A stretch of DNA of 23,062 bases from Pseudoruminococcus sp964385235 (lineage in GTDB: Bacteria > Bacillota > Clostridia > Oscillospirales > Acutalibacteraceae). How positions within the stretch are numbered: the stretch's first letter is position 1; the number at the start of each line of letters is the position of its first letter. The DNA lies in contig CAYLOD010000023.1 in the NCBI GenBank assembly GCA_964385235.1, positions 1 through 23,062 on the forward strand. The letters run 5' to 3'. The notes below the pieces were generated by a model. That model searched no databases and was not told the origin of the DNA. It saw only the letters and a list, made by a program, of their open reading frames with translations. The translations under genes and the position numbers were made by a program. Positions 6,064-13,870 of this stretch are shown piece after piece.

Positions 6064-6912
6064 ATGGAAATAAGGACTATTAAGGCGGAAACTGTTGCCG
6101 ATACGGTTGAAAGGCTGTACAAGGAACTTAACTATTGTATCGGCGATGATATAAGCGGAGCGCTGCGCAAGGCGCAAAATGATGAAAAATCCCCCGTCGG
6201 CAGGTCGGTGCTCGCACAGCTTATTGAAAATAATGATATTGCCGCGGAGGAACAGGTGCCGATCTGTCAGGATACCGGAATGGCTGTTTTGTTCGTTGAA
6301 TACGGCGAGCGTGTCGTTATTGACGGCAGTTTCGGGGAGGCTGTCGAGGAAGGTGTCCGCCGCGCGTACATAGGCGGCTATCTACGCAAATCTGTTGTAG
6401 CGGATCCCGTTTTCGACAGAGTAAACACAAGGGATAATACACCCGCGATAATATACACTGATATTGTCGGGGGCGACAGGATAAAGATCCTCGCGGGCTG
6501 TAAAGGCTTCGGGAGCGAGAATATGTCAGCTGTAAAAATGCTTACGCCGTCGGCGGGCATAGAAGGAGTTAAGGAATTTATACTTGACACTGTACGTCAC
6601 GCCGGCCCTAACCCGTGCCCCCCGATAGTTATCGGAGCGGGTATCGGCGGAACATTTGAGAAAGCGGCGCTGCTTGCGAAAAAAGCGACTATGCGCCCGA
6701 TAAACACAAAAAACGGAGATTCACGCTACGCGGAGCTTGAGGACGAGCTTTTACAGGAGATTAATAAAATGGGCTTCGGACCCGCCGGACTCGGTGGAAG
6801 CACGACAGCTCTGGGAGTAAACATAGAAACATTCCCGACGCATATCGCGGGAATGCCTGTCGCGGTAAATATATGCTGCCACGCGGCAAGGCACAAGGAG
6901 GCGGTAATATGA
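6064..6912 (+). CDS. fumA: Fumarate hydratase, iron-sulfur class I, alpha subunit
   Basis: This is the cluster-binding subunit of the oxygen-sensitive class I fumarase, which interconverts fumarate and malate. The 282-residue product starts at ATG 6064, with AGGAG (6051-6055) eight bases upstream; an earlier in-frame ATG at 6031 has no such site. Family motifs are P-I-C-Q-D-T-G with Cys68, N-T-R-D-N-T-P-A at 121-128, C-K-G-F-G-S-E-N-M at 146-154, N-P-C-P-P with Cys185, and a C-terminal C-C-H-A-A-R-H with Cys271/272. Three of these cysteines are the expected 4Fe-4S ligands. The gene overlaps the beta subunit in an ATGA. Class I tartrate dehydratase is a close relative, but fumarase is the more likely reading for a two-gene set in an anaerobe. 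Confidence 0.92.
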   Translation: MEIRTIKAETVADTVERLYKELNYCIGDDISGALRKAQNDEKSPVGRSVLAQLIENNDIAAEEQVPICQDTGMAVLFVEYGERVVIDGSFGEAVEEGVRRAYIGGYLRKSVVADPVFDRVNTRDNTPAIIYTDIVGGDRIKILAGCKGFGSENMSAVKMLTPSAGIEGVKEFILDTVRHAGPNPCPPIVIGAGIGGTFEKAALLAKKATMRPINTKNGDSRYAELEDELLQEINKMGFGPAGLGGSTTALGVNIETFPTHIAGMPVAVNICCHAARHKEAVI

Positions 6913-7481
6913 TAACAAGAGCGGACGACGGAAAAATCAGGATAACACTTCCGCTTACCGATGAGGATATAAGCGGACTTCACGCGGGCGACAGCGTGCT
7001 TATTACGGGAAGCATTATCACGGGACGCGACGCGGCTCACAAGAGGCTTTACGAGCTTATCGGGAAAGGCGGGGAACTGCCTGTCAATATAAGGAACGAG
7101 GTCATATATTACGTCGGTCCCGCCCCCGCGAAGCCCGGTCATGCGGTCGGGCCCGCGGGACCCACGTCAAGCTACCGTATGGACAAGTATTCTCCGGCTC
7201 TGCTAGATTTGGGATTAAAGGCTATGATAGGAAAGGGCGCCCGGACACAGCCCGTTATTGACGCGATAGTGCGTAACGGAGCTGTTTATTTCGCGGCGAT
7301 AGGCGGAGCGGCCGCCCTTATTTCAAGGAGCATAAAGAGCAGCGAGGTTCTCGCGTATGAGGATCTCGGCACCGAGGCGATATATCGCTTTGAGGTGGTG
7401 GACTTCCCCGCGGTGGTTGCGGTCGATTCAACGGGTCGTGACGTCTATAAGGAGGGGGCTGAAAGATACAGGGAAAGCTGA
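6909..7481 (+). CDS. fumB: Fumarate hydratase, iron-sulfur class I, beta subunit
   Basis: This 190-residue subunit pairs with the preceding alpha subunit to complete the fumarase active site. Start ATG 6909 overlaps the alpha stop by 3 bases, and AGGAGGCGG (6897 on) lies inside the alpha gene, a typical coupled arrangement that keeps subunits at equal amounts. Diagnostic segments are L-x-A-G-D-S-V-L-I-T-G, T-G-R-D-A-A-H-K-R at residues 38-46, Y-Y-V-G-P-A-P-A-K-P-G, the G-P-T-S-S-Y-R-M-D loop and F-x-A-I-G-G-A-A-A-L. The length matches separate beta subunits in Clostridia rather than the fused single-chain enzyme of enterobacteria. A tartrate dehydratase assignment cannot be fully excluded. 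Confidence 0.92.
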   Translation: MITRADDGKIRITLPLTDEDISGLHAGDSVLITGSIITGRDAAHKRLYELIGKGGELPVNIRNEVIYYVGPAPAKPGHAVGPAGPTSSYRMDKYSPALLDLGLKAMIGKGARTQPVIDAIVRNGAVYFAAIGGAAALISRSIKSSEVLAYEDLGTEAIYRFEVVDFPAVVAVDSTGRDVYKEGAERYRES

Positions 7482-7532
7482 GAGCGCGGAGCATTAAAAC
7501 CGTTAAAGTTATTTAAGCATTGGGGAGATAGT

Positions 7533-8297
7533 ATGCCGGGACGATTTTCAAGAACGCAGCTTTTGTTCGGCGAGGACGCCATGAAAAGGCTGGAAAAATG
7601 CCGCGTCGCTGTTTTCGGGATAGGCGGAGTCGGCGGTTATGCCGTTGAGGCCCTTGCAAGGAGCGGTATCGGAACGATAGATATTGTTGATGATGACAGG
7701 GTGTGCCTGACAAATATAAACCGCCAGATTTACGCGGCGACAAGCACGGTGGGAAAATACAAGGTCGATGTTGCCGAGGAACGTATAAAGGATATAAATC
7801 CCGGCGCCGTCGTCAATAAGCACAGGATCTTCCTTACTCCCGAAACGAGCGGTAAATTTGATTTCACACAATATGATTATGTGGTTGACGCTATCGACAC
7901 GGTTACAGGGAAGATAGAGCTTGTTATGAGAGCAGATGAGGCGAATACCCCGATAATCTCCTCTATGGGAGCGGGAAATAAGATAGACCCGACGGCGTTT
8001 GAGGTTGCGGATATTTATAAAACTTCCGTTTGTCCTCTCGCGAGGGTGATGAGAACCGAGCTGCGCAAGAGAGGTATCAAGGCGCTGAAAGTCGTGTATT
8101 CCAAGGAAAAACCCATAACTCCCGTAGACGACATGGCGACAAGCTGTCGGAAAAATTGCGTATGTCCCCCCGGAACCGCGCGAAAATGTACGGAAAGACG
8201 GCAGATACCCGGCAGCAACGCGTTTGTTCCGTCCGTTGCGGGACTTATCATAGCGGGAGAGGTCATAAAGGATTTGGCGGGCTTAAACAGATTTTAA
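7533..8297 (+). CDS. tcdA: tRNA threonylcarbamoyladenosine dehydratase
   Basis: The 254-residue protein belongs to the ThiF/MoeB/E1 family and most resembles TcdA (CsdL), which uses ATP to dehydrate t6A37 of tRNA to its cyclic form. It begins with the F-S-R-T-Q-L-L-F-G motif typical of this subgroup. A Gly-rich nucleotide loop G-I-G-G-V-G-G is at 29-35, acidic D-D-D at 53-55 follows the second strand, and N-I-N-R-Q at 61-65 gives the ATP-contacting arginine. The Cys-rich stretch C-V-C-P-P-G-T-A-R-K-C precedes a conserved G-S-N-A-F-V-P-S-V-A-G-L. Start is ATG 7533 behind GGGGAG. It lies 51 bp after fumB with no terminator between, so read-through from the fumarase promoter is likely. Confidence 0.9.
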   Translation: MPGRFSRTQLLFGEDAMKRLEKCRVAVFGIGGVGGYAVEALARSGIGTIDIVDDDRVCLTNINRQIYAATSTVGKYKVDVAEERIKDINPGAVVNKHRIFLTPETSGKFDFTQYDYVVDAIDTVTGKIELVMRADEANTPIISSMGAGNKIDPTAFEVADIYKTSVCPLARVMRTELRKRGIKALKVVYSKEKPITPVDDMATSCRKNCVCPPGTARKCTERRQIPGSNAFVPSVAGLIIAGEVIKDLAGLNRF

Positions 8298-8304
8298 AAA
8301 ACAG

Positions 8305-8333
8305 TTGAAAATTGCGTTGCTAAAATATATAAT
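8305..8333 (+). promoter_or_regulatory. Sigma-A promoter of proS
   Basis: TTGAAA (8305-8310) and TATAAT (8328-8333) are 17 bp apart, just after the tcdA stop at 8297. Transcription would start near 8340, leaving a leader of about 50 nt. No T-box-like structure fits in that length. Confidence 0.85.
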
Positions 8334-8393
8334 AGTCAGGTATGGCAGTATTAATCGTATGTGATAAATAAAATACCGAAAGGATTTTTTAAT

Positions 8394-9833
8394 ATGTCTG
8401 ATCAAAAAAAAATGGTTGAGGCTATAACCTCAAGAGATGAGGACTTTTCAAGGTGGTATACCGATATAGTTAAAAAAGCTGAGCTTGTCGACTATTCGGG
8501 CGTTAAGGGCTGTATGGTAATTCGCCCCTACGGATACGCTATTTGGGAGAACATTCAAAAGGAGCTTGACGCCCGCTTTAAAGAAACGGGACACGAAAAC
8601 GTCTATATGCCTATGTTTATCCCCGAAAGCCTGCTTCAAAAGGAAAAGGATCACGTCGAGGGCTTCGCGCCCGAGGTCGCGTGGGTAACTCAGGGCGGCG
8701 ACGAGAAGCTCACAGAGCGTCTGTGTGTGCGTCCGACATCGGAAACGCTCTTTTGCGAGCATTACGCGCGGATAATCAATTCCTATCGTGATTTGCCCAA
8801 GCTGTACAATCAGTGGTGTTCTGTCGTGCGTTGGGAAAAAACAACAAGACCGTTCCTCAGAACATCGGAGTTTCTCTGGCAGGAGGGACACACGATGCAC
8901 GAAACCGAGGAGGAGGCGAGAGAGGAAACTCTCCGTATGCTCAAGGTGTACGAGGACTTCTACAGAGATATACTTGCGATTCCCGCGGTAGTCGGCAGAA
9001 AGACCGAAAAGGAAAAATTCGCGGGAGCAGTAGAAACATATACTATTGAGCCTATGATGCACAACGGAGTTGCCCTGCAGGGCGGCACGTCACACTATTT
9101 CGGCGACGGATTCGCGAGGAGCTTTGATATTAAGTTTACGGGCAGGGACAATACCCTGCAATATCCCCATCAGACATCTTGGGGCGTTTCTACAAGAATG
9201 ATCGGCGCTATTATAATGGTTCACGGCGATGACGACGGACTTGTCCTTCCGCCGAAGATCTCTCCCATACAGGTTGTTGTCGTTCCGATAGCACAGCACA
9301 AGGAGGGTGTGCTCGACAAGGCGCGCGAGCTTTATGACAGACTTTCCGGCACATACAGAACGAAGCTTGACGACAGCGACAATTCTCCCGGCTGGAAGTT
9401 CTCTCAGTACGAGATGAAGGGCGTCCCCGTAAGAGTAGAGATAGGACCTAAAGATATAGAAAAGGATCAGTGCGTTCTCGTAAGACGCGACAACAGAGAG
9501 AAAACCTTTGTTTCTCTTGAAAACATAGAGGAGGCCGTAGAGAGGACTTTACAGGATATACACGATACAATGTATGAAAACGCTCTTAAAAACCTCAGGG
9601 AAAAGACCTTTACGGCGGCAACTCACGAGGAGTTCCTCGACACGGCAAGGAACAAGTCCGGCTTTATAAAGGCTATGTGGTGCGGAGATTCAGCATGCGA
9701 GGAGCAGCTCAAGGAGGAAACGGGCGGCGTCAAGTCGAGATGTATCCCGTTTGTGGAGGAGCATATAGCCGATACCTGCGTGTGCTGCGGCAAGCCGGCA
9801 AAGCATCAGGTATTTTGGGGAAAACAATATTAA
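8394..9833 (+). CDS. proS: Prolyl-tRNA synthetase, archaeal/eukaryote-type
   Basis: This class II enzyme charges tRNA-Pro with proline. The 479-residue protein starts at ATG 8394 with GAAAGGA (8378-8384) upstream. Motif 2 is seen as V-R-W-E-K-T-T-R-P-F-L-R-T-S-E-F with the following W-Q-E-G-H-T, and R-P-T-S-E-T lies before it. There is no long editing insertion between motifs 2 and 3, unlike the roughly 570-residue bacterial form. The C-terminus carries a cysteine-bearing domain ending C-V-C-C-G-K-P-A with a final Tyr, as in the archaeal-type enzymes found in many Clostridia, Mycoplasma and Thermus. Lacking the insertion, it would need a separate deacylase to clear mischarged alanyl-tRNA-Pro. 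It is a single-gene unit with its own promoter and terminator. Confidence 0.96.
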   Translation: MSDQKKMVEAITSRDEDFSRWYTDIVKKAELVDYSGVKGCMVIRPYGYAIWENIQKELDARFKETGHENVYMPMFIPESLLQKEKDHVEGFAPEVAWVTQGGDEKLTERLCVRPTSETLFCEHYARIINSYRDLPKLYNQWCSVVRWEKTTRPFLRTSEFLWQEGHTMHETEEEAREETLRMLKVYEDFYRDILAIPAVVGRKTEKEKFAGAVETYTIEPMMHNGVALQGGTSHYFGDGFARSFDIKFTGRDNTLQYPHQTSWGVSTRMIGAIIMVHGDDDGLVLPPKISPIQVVVVPIAQHKEGVLDKARELYDRLSGTYRTKLDDSDNSPGWKFSQYEMKGVPVRVEIGPKDIEKDQCVLVRRDNREKTFVSLENIEEAVERTLQDIHDTMYENALKNLREKTFTAATHEEFLDTARNKSGFIKAMWCGDSACEEQLKEETGGVKSRCIPFVEEHIADTCVCCGKPAKHQVFWGKQY

Positions 9834-9858
9834 GCGTCGGCTGCGGAGAATTTTATGC

Positions 9859-9891
9859 GGCGGAGCGGGTGTGATAACCGCTCCGCCTTTG
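9859..9891 (+). terminator. Intrinsic terminator after proS
   Basis: GGCGGAGCGG (9859-9868) pairs perfectly with CCGCTCCGCC (9878-9887) across a nine-base loop, followed by a short TTTGT. The T-run is weak, but the stem is strong and lies 26 bp past the proS stop. Confidence 0.75.
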
Positions 9892-9945
9892 TCGATATGC
9901 ACAAAAAATATATTAAAATTTCTACCTAATCTACAAAGAAAAAAC

Positions 9946-9974
9946 TTGCATTGTATGGTTGTATATGGTATTAT
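9946..9974 (+). promoter_or_regulatory. Probable promoter of the S10 ribosomal operon
   Basis: TTGCAT (9946-9951) and TATTAT (9969-9974) are separated by 17 bp, with an extended -10 TG at 9966-9967. A TATAAT at 9972-9977 overlaps but would give a 20-bp spacer. The start would fall near 9981-9985, leaving a leader of about 280 nt before rpsJ. Confidence 0.6.
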
Positions 9975-9981
9975 AATTAAG

Positions 9982-10263
9982 CGTGACTGCGACAGATATG
10001 CGATGAAGCGGGAGGTTGCGACCACACGGTCGGTTTTTCCGTGGAGTATGTCCGATTTTAAACCGGGCGAAAGAATAAACTAATGAAGCAAAGAGATACA
10101 TTGAGTTGCTGTGTCTCCGAGCTGCTATGACTTTTTTCTGATTATCCACCCGGATTCCGGCTTGCCGAGTCCGGTTTTTTAAAGGTGGTTCACGAAACAC
10201 CCGGCAGGGTGTTGGGAAATCGGAAAGAAAACGCCCGCCAACTACAATAAGGAGGCGATTACA
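9982..10263 (+). promoter_or_regulatory. Structured 5' leader of the S10 operon
   Basis: This untranslated leader of about 280 nt holds several hairpins: CACGG/CCGTG (10025-10029, 10039-10043), GAGATACA/TGTGTCTC (10093-10117, eight pairs with one wobble) followed by a T6 run at 10132-10137, the terminator-like hairpin at 10150-10180, and AACACCC/GGGTGTT (10196-10213). CGCC near 10232 could pair with GGCG of the ribosome binding region before rpsJ. The segment GGGAGGTTGCGACCACACGG (10010-10029) recalls conserved sequence I associate with leaders of Firmicutes rpsJ operons, but this is from memory. An attenuator or ribosomal-protein-binding leader is the likely role; the ligand is unknown. Confidence 0.65.
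10150..10180 (+). terminator. Terminator-like hairpin inside the rpsJ leader (candidate attenuator)
   Basis: CCGGATTC (10150-10157) pairs with GAGTCCGG (10167-10174) with one G-U, the stem continues by two G-C pairs after a one-base bulge, and the loop is CTTG. Six T follow at 10175-10180. An outer CCACC (10146-10150) can alternatively pair with GGTGG (10184-10188), which offers a competing fold. It lies 84 bp before the rpsJ start and downstream of the operon promoter, so it cannot simply end the proS transcript, which already has its own terminator. Confidence 0.75.
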
Positions 10264-10575
10264 GTGGCAGTCAAGGAAAAAATAAGGATAAGAATCAAGG
10301 GTTACGACCATCAGCTCGTTGACCAGTCTGCCGAAAAGATTGTTGCAACGGCTAAGCGTACAGGCGCAAGGGTATCGGGTCCCGTACCTCTCCCCACAGA
10401 GCGTCAGGTCATCACGATCCTGCGTGCTGTTCATAAGTACAAGGACAGCCGTGAGCAGTTCGAGATGAGAACCCACAAAAGACTTATCGACATTCTCAGA
10501 CCTTCAAACAAAACTGTTGAAGCGCTCATGGGATTAGAGCTCCCCGCCGGTGTTGAGATCGAAATCAAGCTGTAA
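10264..10575 (+). CDS. rpsJ: Ribosomal protein S10 (NusE)
   Basis: First gene of the ribosomal operon. The 103-residue product belongs to the head of the 30S subunit and also acts in transcription antitermination as NusE. It starts at GTG 10264 behind AAGGAGGCG. It has the normal family length, with the R-I-x-I-K-G-Y-D-H start, the G-P-V-P-L-P-T loop and the R-T-H-K-R-L-I-D segment. The long structured leader upstream is the obvious control point. The 88-bp gap to rplC contains competing short hairpins (GGTCAAG with CTTGATCC, TTGGTT at 10611-10616 with AACCAA at 10635-10640). Confidence 0.99.
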   Translation: MAVKEKIRIRIKGYDHQLVDQSAEKIVATAKRTGARVSGPVPLPTERQVITILRAVHKYKDSREQFEMRTHKRLIDILRPSNKTVEALMGLELPAGVEIEIKL

Positions 10576-10663
10576 TTTCGGTTTGAACCTACAGGCAGGC
10601 TGAGGTCAAGTTGGTTAAAAGCTTTGCTTGATCCAACCAATAACCCATCAAGGAGGAAACAAA

Positions 10664-11359
10664 ATGCAAAAGGCAATCATCGGTAAAAAAATCGGCATGA
10701 CGCAGATTTTTGATGAAAAGGGTAAAGTCGTTCCTGTTACGGTCATCGAAGCAGGTCCCTGTGTCGTATCACAGATAAAGACACTTGAAAACGACGGCTA
10801 CGAAGCTATTCAGCTTGGCTTCGATGATATTAAGCTGAAGATCCAAAACGGCACGGGCAAGGGCAAGAGAGTCCGCTCTGAAAAGTTTAAGGATCAGCCC
10901 GTCAATATCACGCTTCCGATGCTCGGTCATTTTAAGAAAGCGGACATAGCGCCGAAGAGAACTCTCAGAGAGTTCAGAGTAGAGGATATTTCCGCTTACA
11001 GCGTCGGCGACATAGTAAAGGCCGACGTTTTTGCCGAGGGAGACAAGATCGACGTCACAGGCAAGAGCAAGGGCAAAGGCTATGCGGGCGTTATTAAGCG
11101 TTGGAACTTCCAAAGACTGAAGGAATCGCACGGTTCCGGTCCCGTTGCCCGTCACGGCGGTTCAATGGGCGCCTGCTCAACACCTTCAAGAGTCTGGAAG
11201 GGCAAAAAAATGGCGGGTCATCTCGGTGCGGAAAGAGTCACCGTTCAAAACCTGCGGGTTGTAAAGGTAGACGCTGAAAACAACCTTATCGCCATCAAGG
11301 GCGCTGTTCCGGGTCCCAACGGCGGAACCGTTACAATTCGCAGCAGCGTTAAGGCGTAA
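10664..11359 (+). CDS. rplC: Ribosomal protein L3
   Basis: L3 is an early 50S assembly protein that reaches toward the peptidyl transferase centre. The 231-residue product starts at ATG 10664 with AGGAGG at 10651-10656; a longer in-frame reading upstream lacks a site of its own. The start G-K-K-I-G-M-T-Q-I-F and the loop segment S-H-G-S-G-P-V-A-R-H-G-G-S-M-G are typical. It is about 20 residues longer than E. coli L3, with the extra length at about residues 54-87 before G-H-F-K-K-A. Rpl4 follows after 17 bp. Confidence 0.98.
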   Translation: MQKAIIGKKIGMTQIFDEKGKVVPVTVIEAGPCVVSQIKTLENDGYEAIQLGFDDIKLKIQNGTGKGKRVRSEKFKDQPVNITLPMLGHFKKADIAPKRTLREFRVEDISAYSVGDIVKADVFAEGDKIDVTGKSKGKGYAGVIKRWNFQRLKESHGSGPVARHGGSMGACSTPSRVWKGKKMAGHLGAERVTVQNLRVVKVDAENNLIAIKGAVPGPNGGTVTIRSSVKA

Positions 11360-11376
11360 GGGAAGGAGGAATTACA

Positions 11377-12000
11377 GTGCCTAATTTAGCAGTTGTAGAT
11401 ATGACCGGCAAGGAGGTAGGCTCCGTAGAGCTTTCCGACGCAATTTTCGGCATAGAGCCGAATGAGCCGGCGATGCACAAAATGGTAGTCAACTACCTTG
11501 CGAATAACCGTCAGGGCACACAGTCCGCTCTGACCCGTTCGGAGGTTTCCGGCGGCGGCAAAAAGCCATGGAGACAAAAGGGTACAGGCCACGCTAGGCA
11601 GGGTTCGACCCGCGCGCCGCAGTGGAGACACGGTGGTATCGTATTCGCGCCGAAGCCGAGAAGCTACAGATTTTCGGTAAACAAAAAGGTCAGAAAACTT
11701 GCTTTAAAGTCCGCGTTCTCGTCAAAGGTTCTCGACAAGGATCTTATCGTTGTTGACAGCATTACAACGGACGAATACAAGACAAAGACAATGGTTTCTT
11801 TCCTTTCGGCAGTCGGCGCGGACAGGAAAGCGCTCATAGTTATCCCGGAAGTAAACGACAAGGTTATCAAGTCCGCGAGAAATATCCCCGGAGTCAAGAC
11901 GGCTCAGGTAAACACGATAAATGTTTACGATATTCTCAACGCTGATAAGCTCATCATTGACAGGGACGCTCTGACTAAGATTGAGGAGGTGTACGCATGA
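11377..12000 (+). CDS. rplD: Ribosomal protein L4
   Basis: L4 lines the exit tunnel of the 50S subunit and in E. coli also represses its own S10 operon by acting on the leader, so it is the first candidate ligand for the leader seen here, although that mechanism is not established in Firmicutes. The 207-residue product starts at GTG 11377 after GGAAGGAGG. The extended basic tunnel loop is present as K-P-W-R-Q-K-G-T-G-x-A-R-Q-G-S with the following W-R-H-G-G. The TGA stop overlaps the L23 start (ATGA). Confidence 0.98.
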   Translation: MPNLAVVDMTGKEVGSVELSDAIFGIEPNEPAMHKMVVNYLANNRQGTQSALTRSEVSGGGKKPWRQKGTGHARQGSTRAPQWRHGGIVFAPKPRSYRFSVNKKVRKLALKSAFSSKVLDKDLIVVDSITTDEYKTKTMVSFLSAVGADRKALIVIPEVNDKVIKSARNIPGVKTAQVNTINVYDILNADKLIIDRDALTKIEEVYA

Positions 12001-12287
12001 ACGCACGCGACATCATTATAAGGCCTGTTATCACTGAAAAGAGCATGGCGGGCGCCGCGGAGAAAAAGTACACCTTTAAGGTTGCTAAGACCGCGGGTAA
12101 GATCGAGATAGCCAAGGCTGTCGAGGAGATCTTCGGCGTTAAGGTCAGGAAGGTAAACACCGTTAACGTAAGAGGTCAATACCGCCGTCAGGGCAGAACG
12201 GGCGGCTATACCCCCTCGTGGAAAAAGGCAACAGTTACTCTCACAGATGATAGCAAGACAATCGAATTTTTTGAAGGCATGATGTAA
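11997..12287 (+). CDS. rplW: Ribosomal protein L23
   Basis: L23 sits at the tunnel exit and is the docking point for trigger factor and signal recognition particle. The 96-residue product has the family start I-I-x-x-P-V-I-T-E-K-S and the Y-T-F-K-V segment. Its ATG overlaps the rplD stop by 4 bp. The 75-bp gap to rplB is one of the longer ones in the operon and holds two hairpins: GCCTG/CAGGC (12288-12305) and GGAGAA/TTCTCC (12315-12332). Confidence 0.98.
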   Translation: MNARDIIIRPVITEKSMAGAAEKKYTFKVAKTAGKIEIAKAVEEIFGVKVRKVNTVNVRGQYRRQGRTGGYTPSWKKATVTLTDDSKTIEFFEGMM

Positions 12288-12362
12288 GCCTGGAGCAATA
12301 CAGGCAGAATGAATGGAGAACGCCATTTCTCCGCAAAGCCATCATGAGGAGTGTGAAATCGA

Positions 12363-13196
12363 ATGGCAATTAAGAATTACAAGCCGACTACACCGTCGAG
12401 GCGCAATATGTCGGTGACTGACTATTCCGGTCTGTCAAAGGTTTCTCCCGAAAAGAGCCTGCTGGCTACCAAAAGCAAAAATTCGGGCAGGAACAGCTAC
12501 GGAAGAATTACGGTTCGCCACAGAGGCGGCGGCAACCGTCAGAAATATCGTATAATAGACTTCAAAAGACGCAAGTTTGACGTGGAGGGTACGGTTCTTA
12601 CCGTTGAGTACGATCCCAACCGTTCGGCTCATATCGCTCTCGTGCAGTATGCAGACGGCGAAAAGACATATATCATAGCTCCGAACGGTCTGAAAGTCGG
12701 GGATAAGATTACAGCGGGCCCCACAGCGGATATTAAGCCCGGCAACGCGCTTCCGCTCGTAAATATACCGATAGGCACATTTGTCCACAATGTTGAGCTT
12801 TACCCCGGCAAGGGCGCTCAGCTTGCGAGAAGCGCGGGCAATATGGCTCAGCTCATGGCGAAAGAGGGCAGCCTCGCGTTGCTCAGACTTCCCTCGGGCG
12901 AGCTCAGAAACGTCCCGAACAACTGTATGGCTACTATCGGTCAGGTCGGCAACATCGACCATGAAAACGTTAAGGTCGGCAAGGCGGGACGTAAGCGCAA
13001 CATGGGTTGGAGACCTAAGGTAAGAGGCTCCGTCATGAACCCGAACGACCACCCGCACGGCGGCGGCGAGGGCAAAAGCCCGATCGGACGCTCCAGTCCT
13101 GTAACTCCATGGGGCAAGCCCACGGCCGGATACAAGACAAGAGCAAAGAACAAGAAATCCGACAAGATGATTGTCAGACGCAGAAACGGTAAGTAA
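12363..13196 (+). CDS. rplB: Ribosomal protein L2
   Basis: L2 is a conserved 50S protein needed for subunit association and peptidyl transferase function. The 277-residue product starts at ATG 12363 with AGGAGTG upstream. It shows R-N-x-x-G-R-I-T-V-R-H-R-G-G-G near residue 50 and the C-terminal M-N-P-N-D-H-P-H-G-G-G-E-G loop with the functionally important histidine. Full family length, nothing unusual. Confidence 0.99.
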   Translation: MAIKNYKPTTPSRRNMSVTDYSGLSKVSPEKSLLATKSKNSGRNSYGRITVRHRGGGNRQKYRIIDFKRRKFDVEGTVLTVEYDPNRSAHIALVQYADGEKTYIIAPNGLKVGDKITAGPTADIKPGNALPLVNIPIGTFVHNVELYPGKGAQLARSAGNMAQLMAKEGSLALLRLPSGELRNVPNNCMATIGQVGNIDHENVKVGKAGRKRNMGWRPKVRGSVMNPNDHPHGGGEGKSPIGRSSPVTPWGKPTAGYKTRAKNKKSDKMIVRRRNGK

Positions 13197-13223
13197 GGCA
13201 TACAGAAAGGAGCTTTGTAACTT

Positions 13224-13496
13224 ATGGGAAGAAGCGTTAAAAAGGGTCCTTATGTACAGCCTAAGCTGCTTCAAAGGATTCAGCAGATGAACGAAACGGG
13301 CGAGAAGAAGATCCTCAAGACATGGAGCAGATCTTCTACGATTTTCCCCGACTTCGTAGGTCATACGTTTGCGGTTCACGACGGCCGCAAGCACGTTCCG
13401 GTTTATGTGACGGAAGACATGGTCGGTCACAAGCTCGGCGAGTTTGCCCCGACAAGGACTTTCAAGGGTCATGCCGGTTCCAAAACCACGAAATAA
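13224..13496 (+). CDS. rpsS: Ribosomal protein S19
   Basis: S19 binds 16S rRNA with S13 in the 30S head. The 90-residue product starts at ATG 13224, behind GAAAGGAGC. Typical segments are R-S-x-K-K-G-P-Y-V near the N-terminus, W-S-R-x-S-T-I-F-P in the middle and K-L-G-E-F-A-P-T-R-T-F near the end. Nothing unusual; the next gene follows within about 20 bp. Confidence 0.99.
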   Translation: MGRSVKKGPYVQPKLLQRIQQMNETGEKKILKTWSRSSTIFPDFVGHTFAVHDGRKHVPVYVTEDMVGHKLGEFAPTRTFKGHAGSKTTK

Positions 13497-13516
13497 GCCG
13501 AAAGGAGTGTATGAGA

Positions 13517-13852
13517 ATGGAAGCAAGGGCAGAACTCAAATACGCCCGTATTTCACCGCGCAAGGTCAAGATCGTTCTGGACATGATCCGGAACAAGCCC
13601 TGCGAATATGCAATGGCTGTCCTCAAGCATACCCCCAAGGCTGCTTGTGAAGACTTGCAAAAACTTCTGAAATCAGCAATGGCTAATGCTGAGAATAACC
13701 ACAATATGGATGTTTCCAAATTATATGTAGCTGAGTGTTTCGTATCTCAAGGTCCGATTCTCAAGCGTATTCGTCCGAGAGCACAGGGTCGTGCGTACAG
13801 AATTGATAAGAAGACATCGCACGTTACACTCGTACTCAAAGAGAAAGAATAA
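13517..13852 (+). CDS. rplV: Ribosomal protein L22
   Basis: L22 lines the exit tunnel with L4 and carries the macrolide-associated beta hairpin. I place the start at ATG 13517 (111 residues), because AAAGGAG at 13501-13507 is nine bases upstream; the in-frame ATG at 13511 is only three bases from it. The protein begins M-E-A-R-A and continues with the family segment A-R-I-S-P-R-K-V-K. The hairpin is near the C-terminus as R-I-R-P-R-A-Q-G-R-A-Y-R-I. Normal length. Confidence 0.97.
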   Translation: MEARAELKYARISPRKVKIVLDMIRNKPCEYAMAVLKHTPKAACEDLQKLLKSAMANAENNHNMDVSKLYVAECFVSQGPILKRIRPRAQGRAYRIDKKTSHVTLVLKEKE

Positions 13853-13870
13853 GTGATGAGGAGGTAAATT

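Noticed and set aside
8334..8393. T-box riboswitch before proS
   Set aside because: Only about 50 nt separate the promoter from the start codon, and no T-box sequence or terminator is present.
12435..13526. Minus-strand 363-codon open frame
   Set aside because: It runs across rplB and rpsS in antisense. Both plus-strand genes are unmistakable, and the frame is a product of their codon bias.
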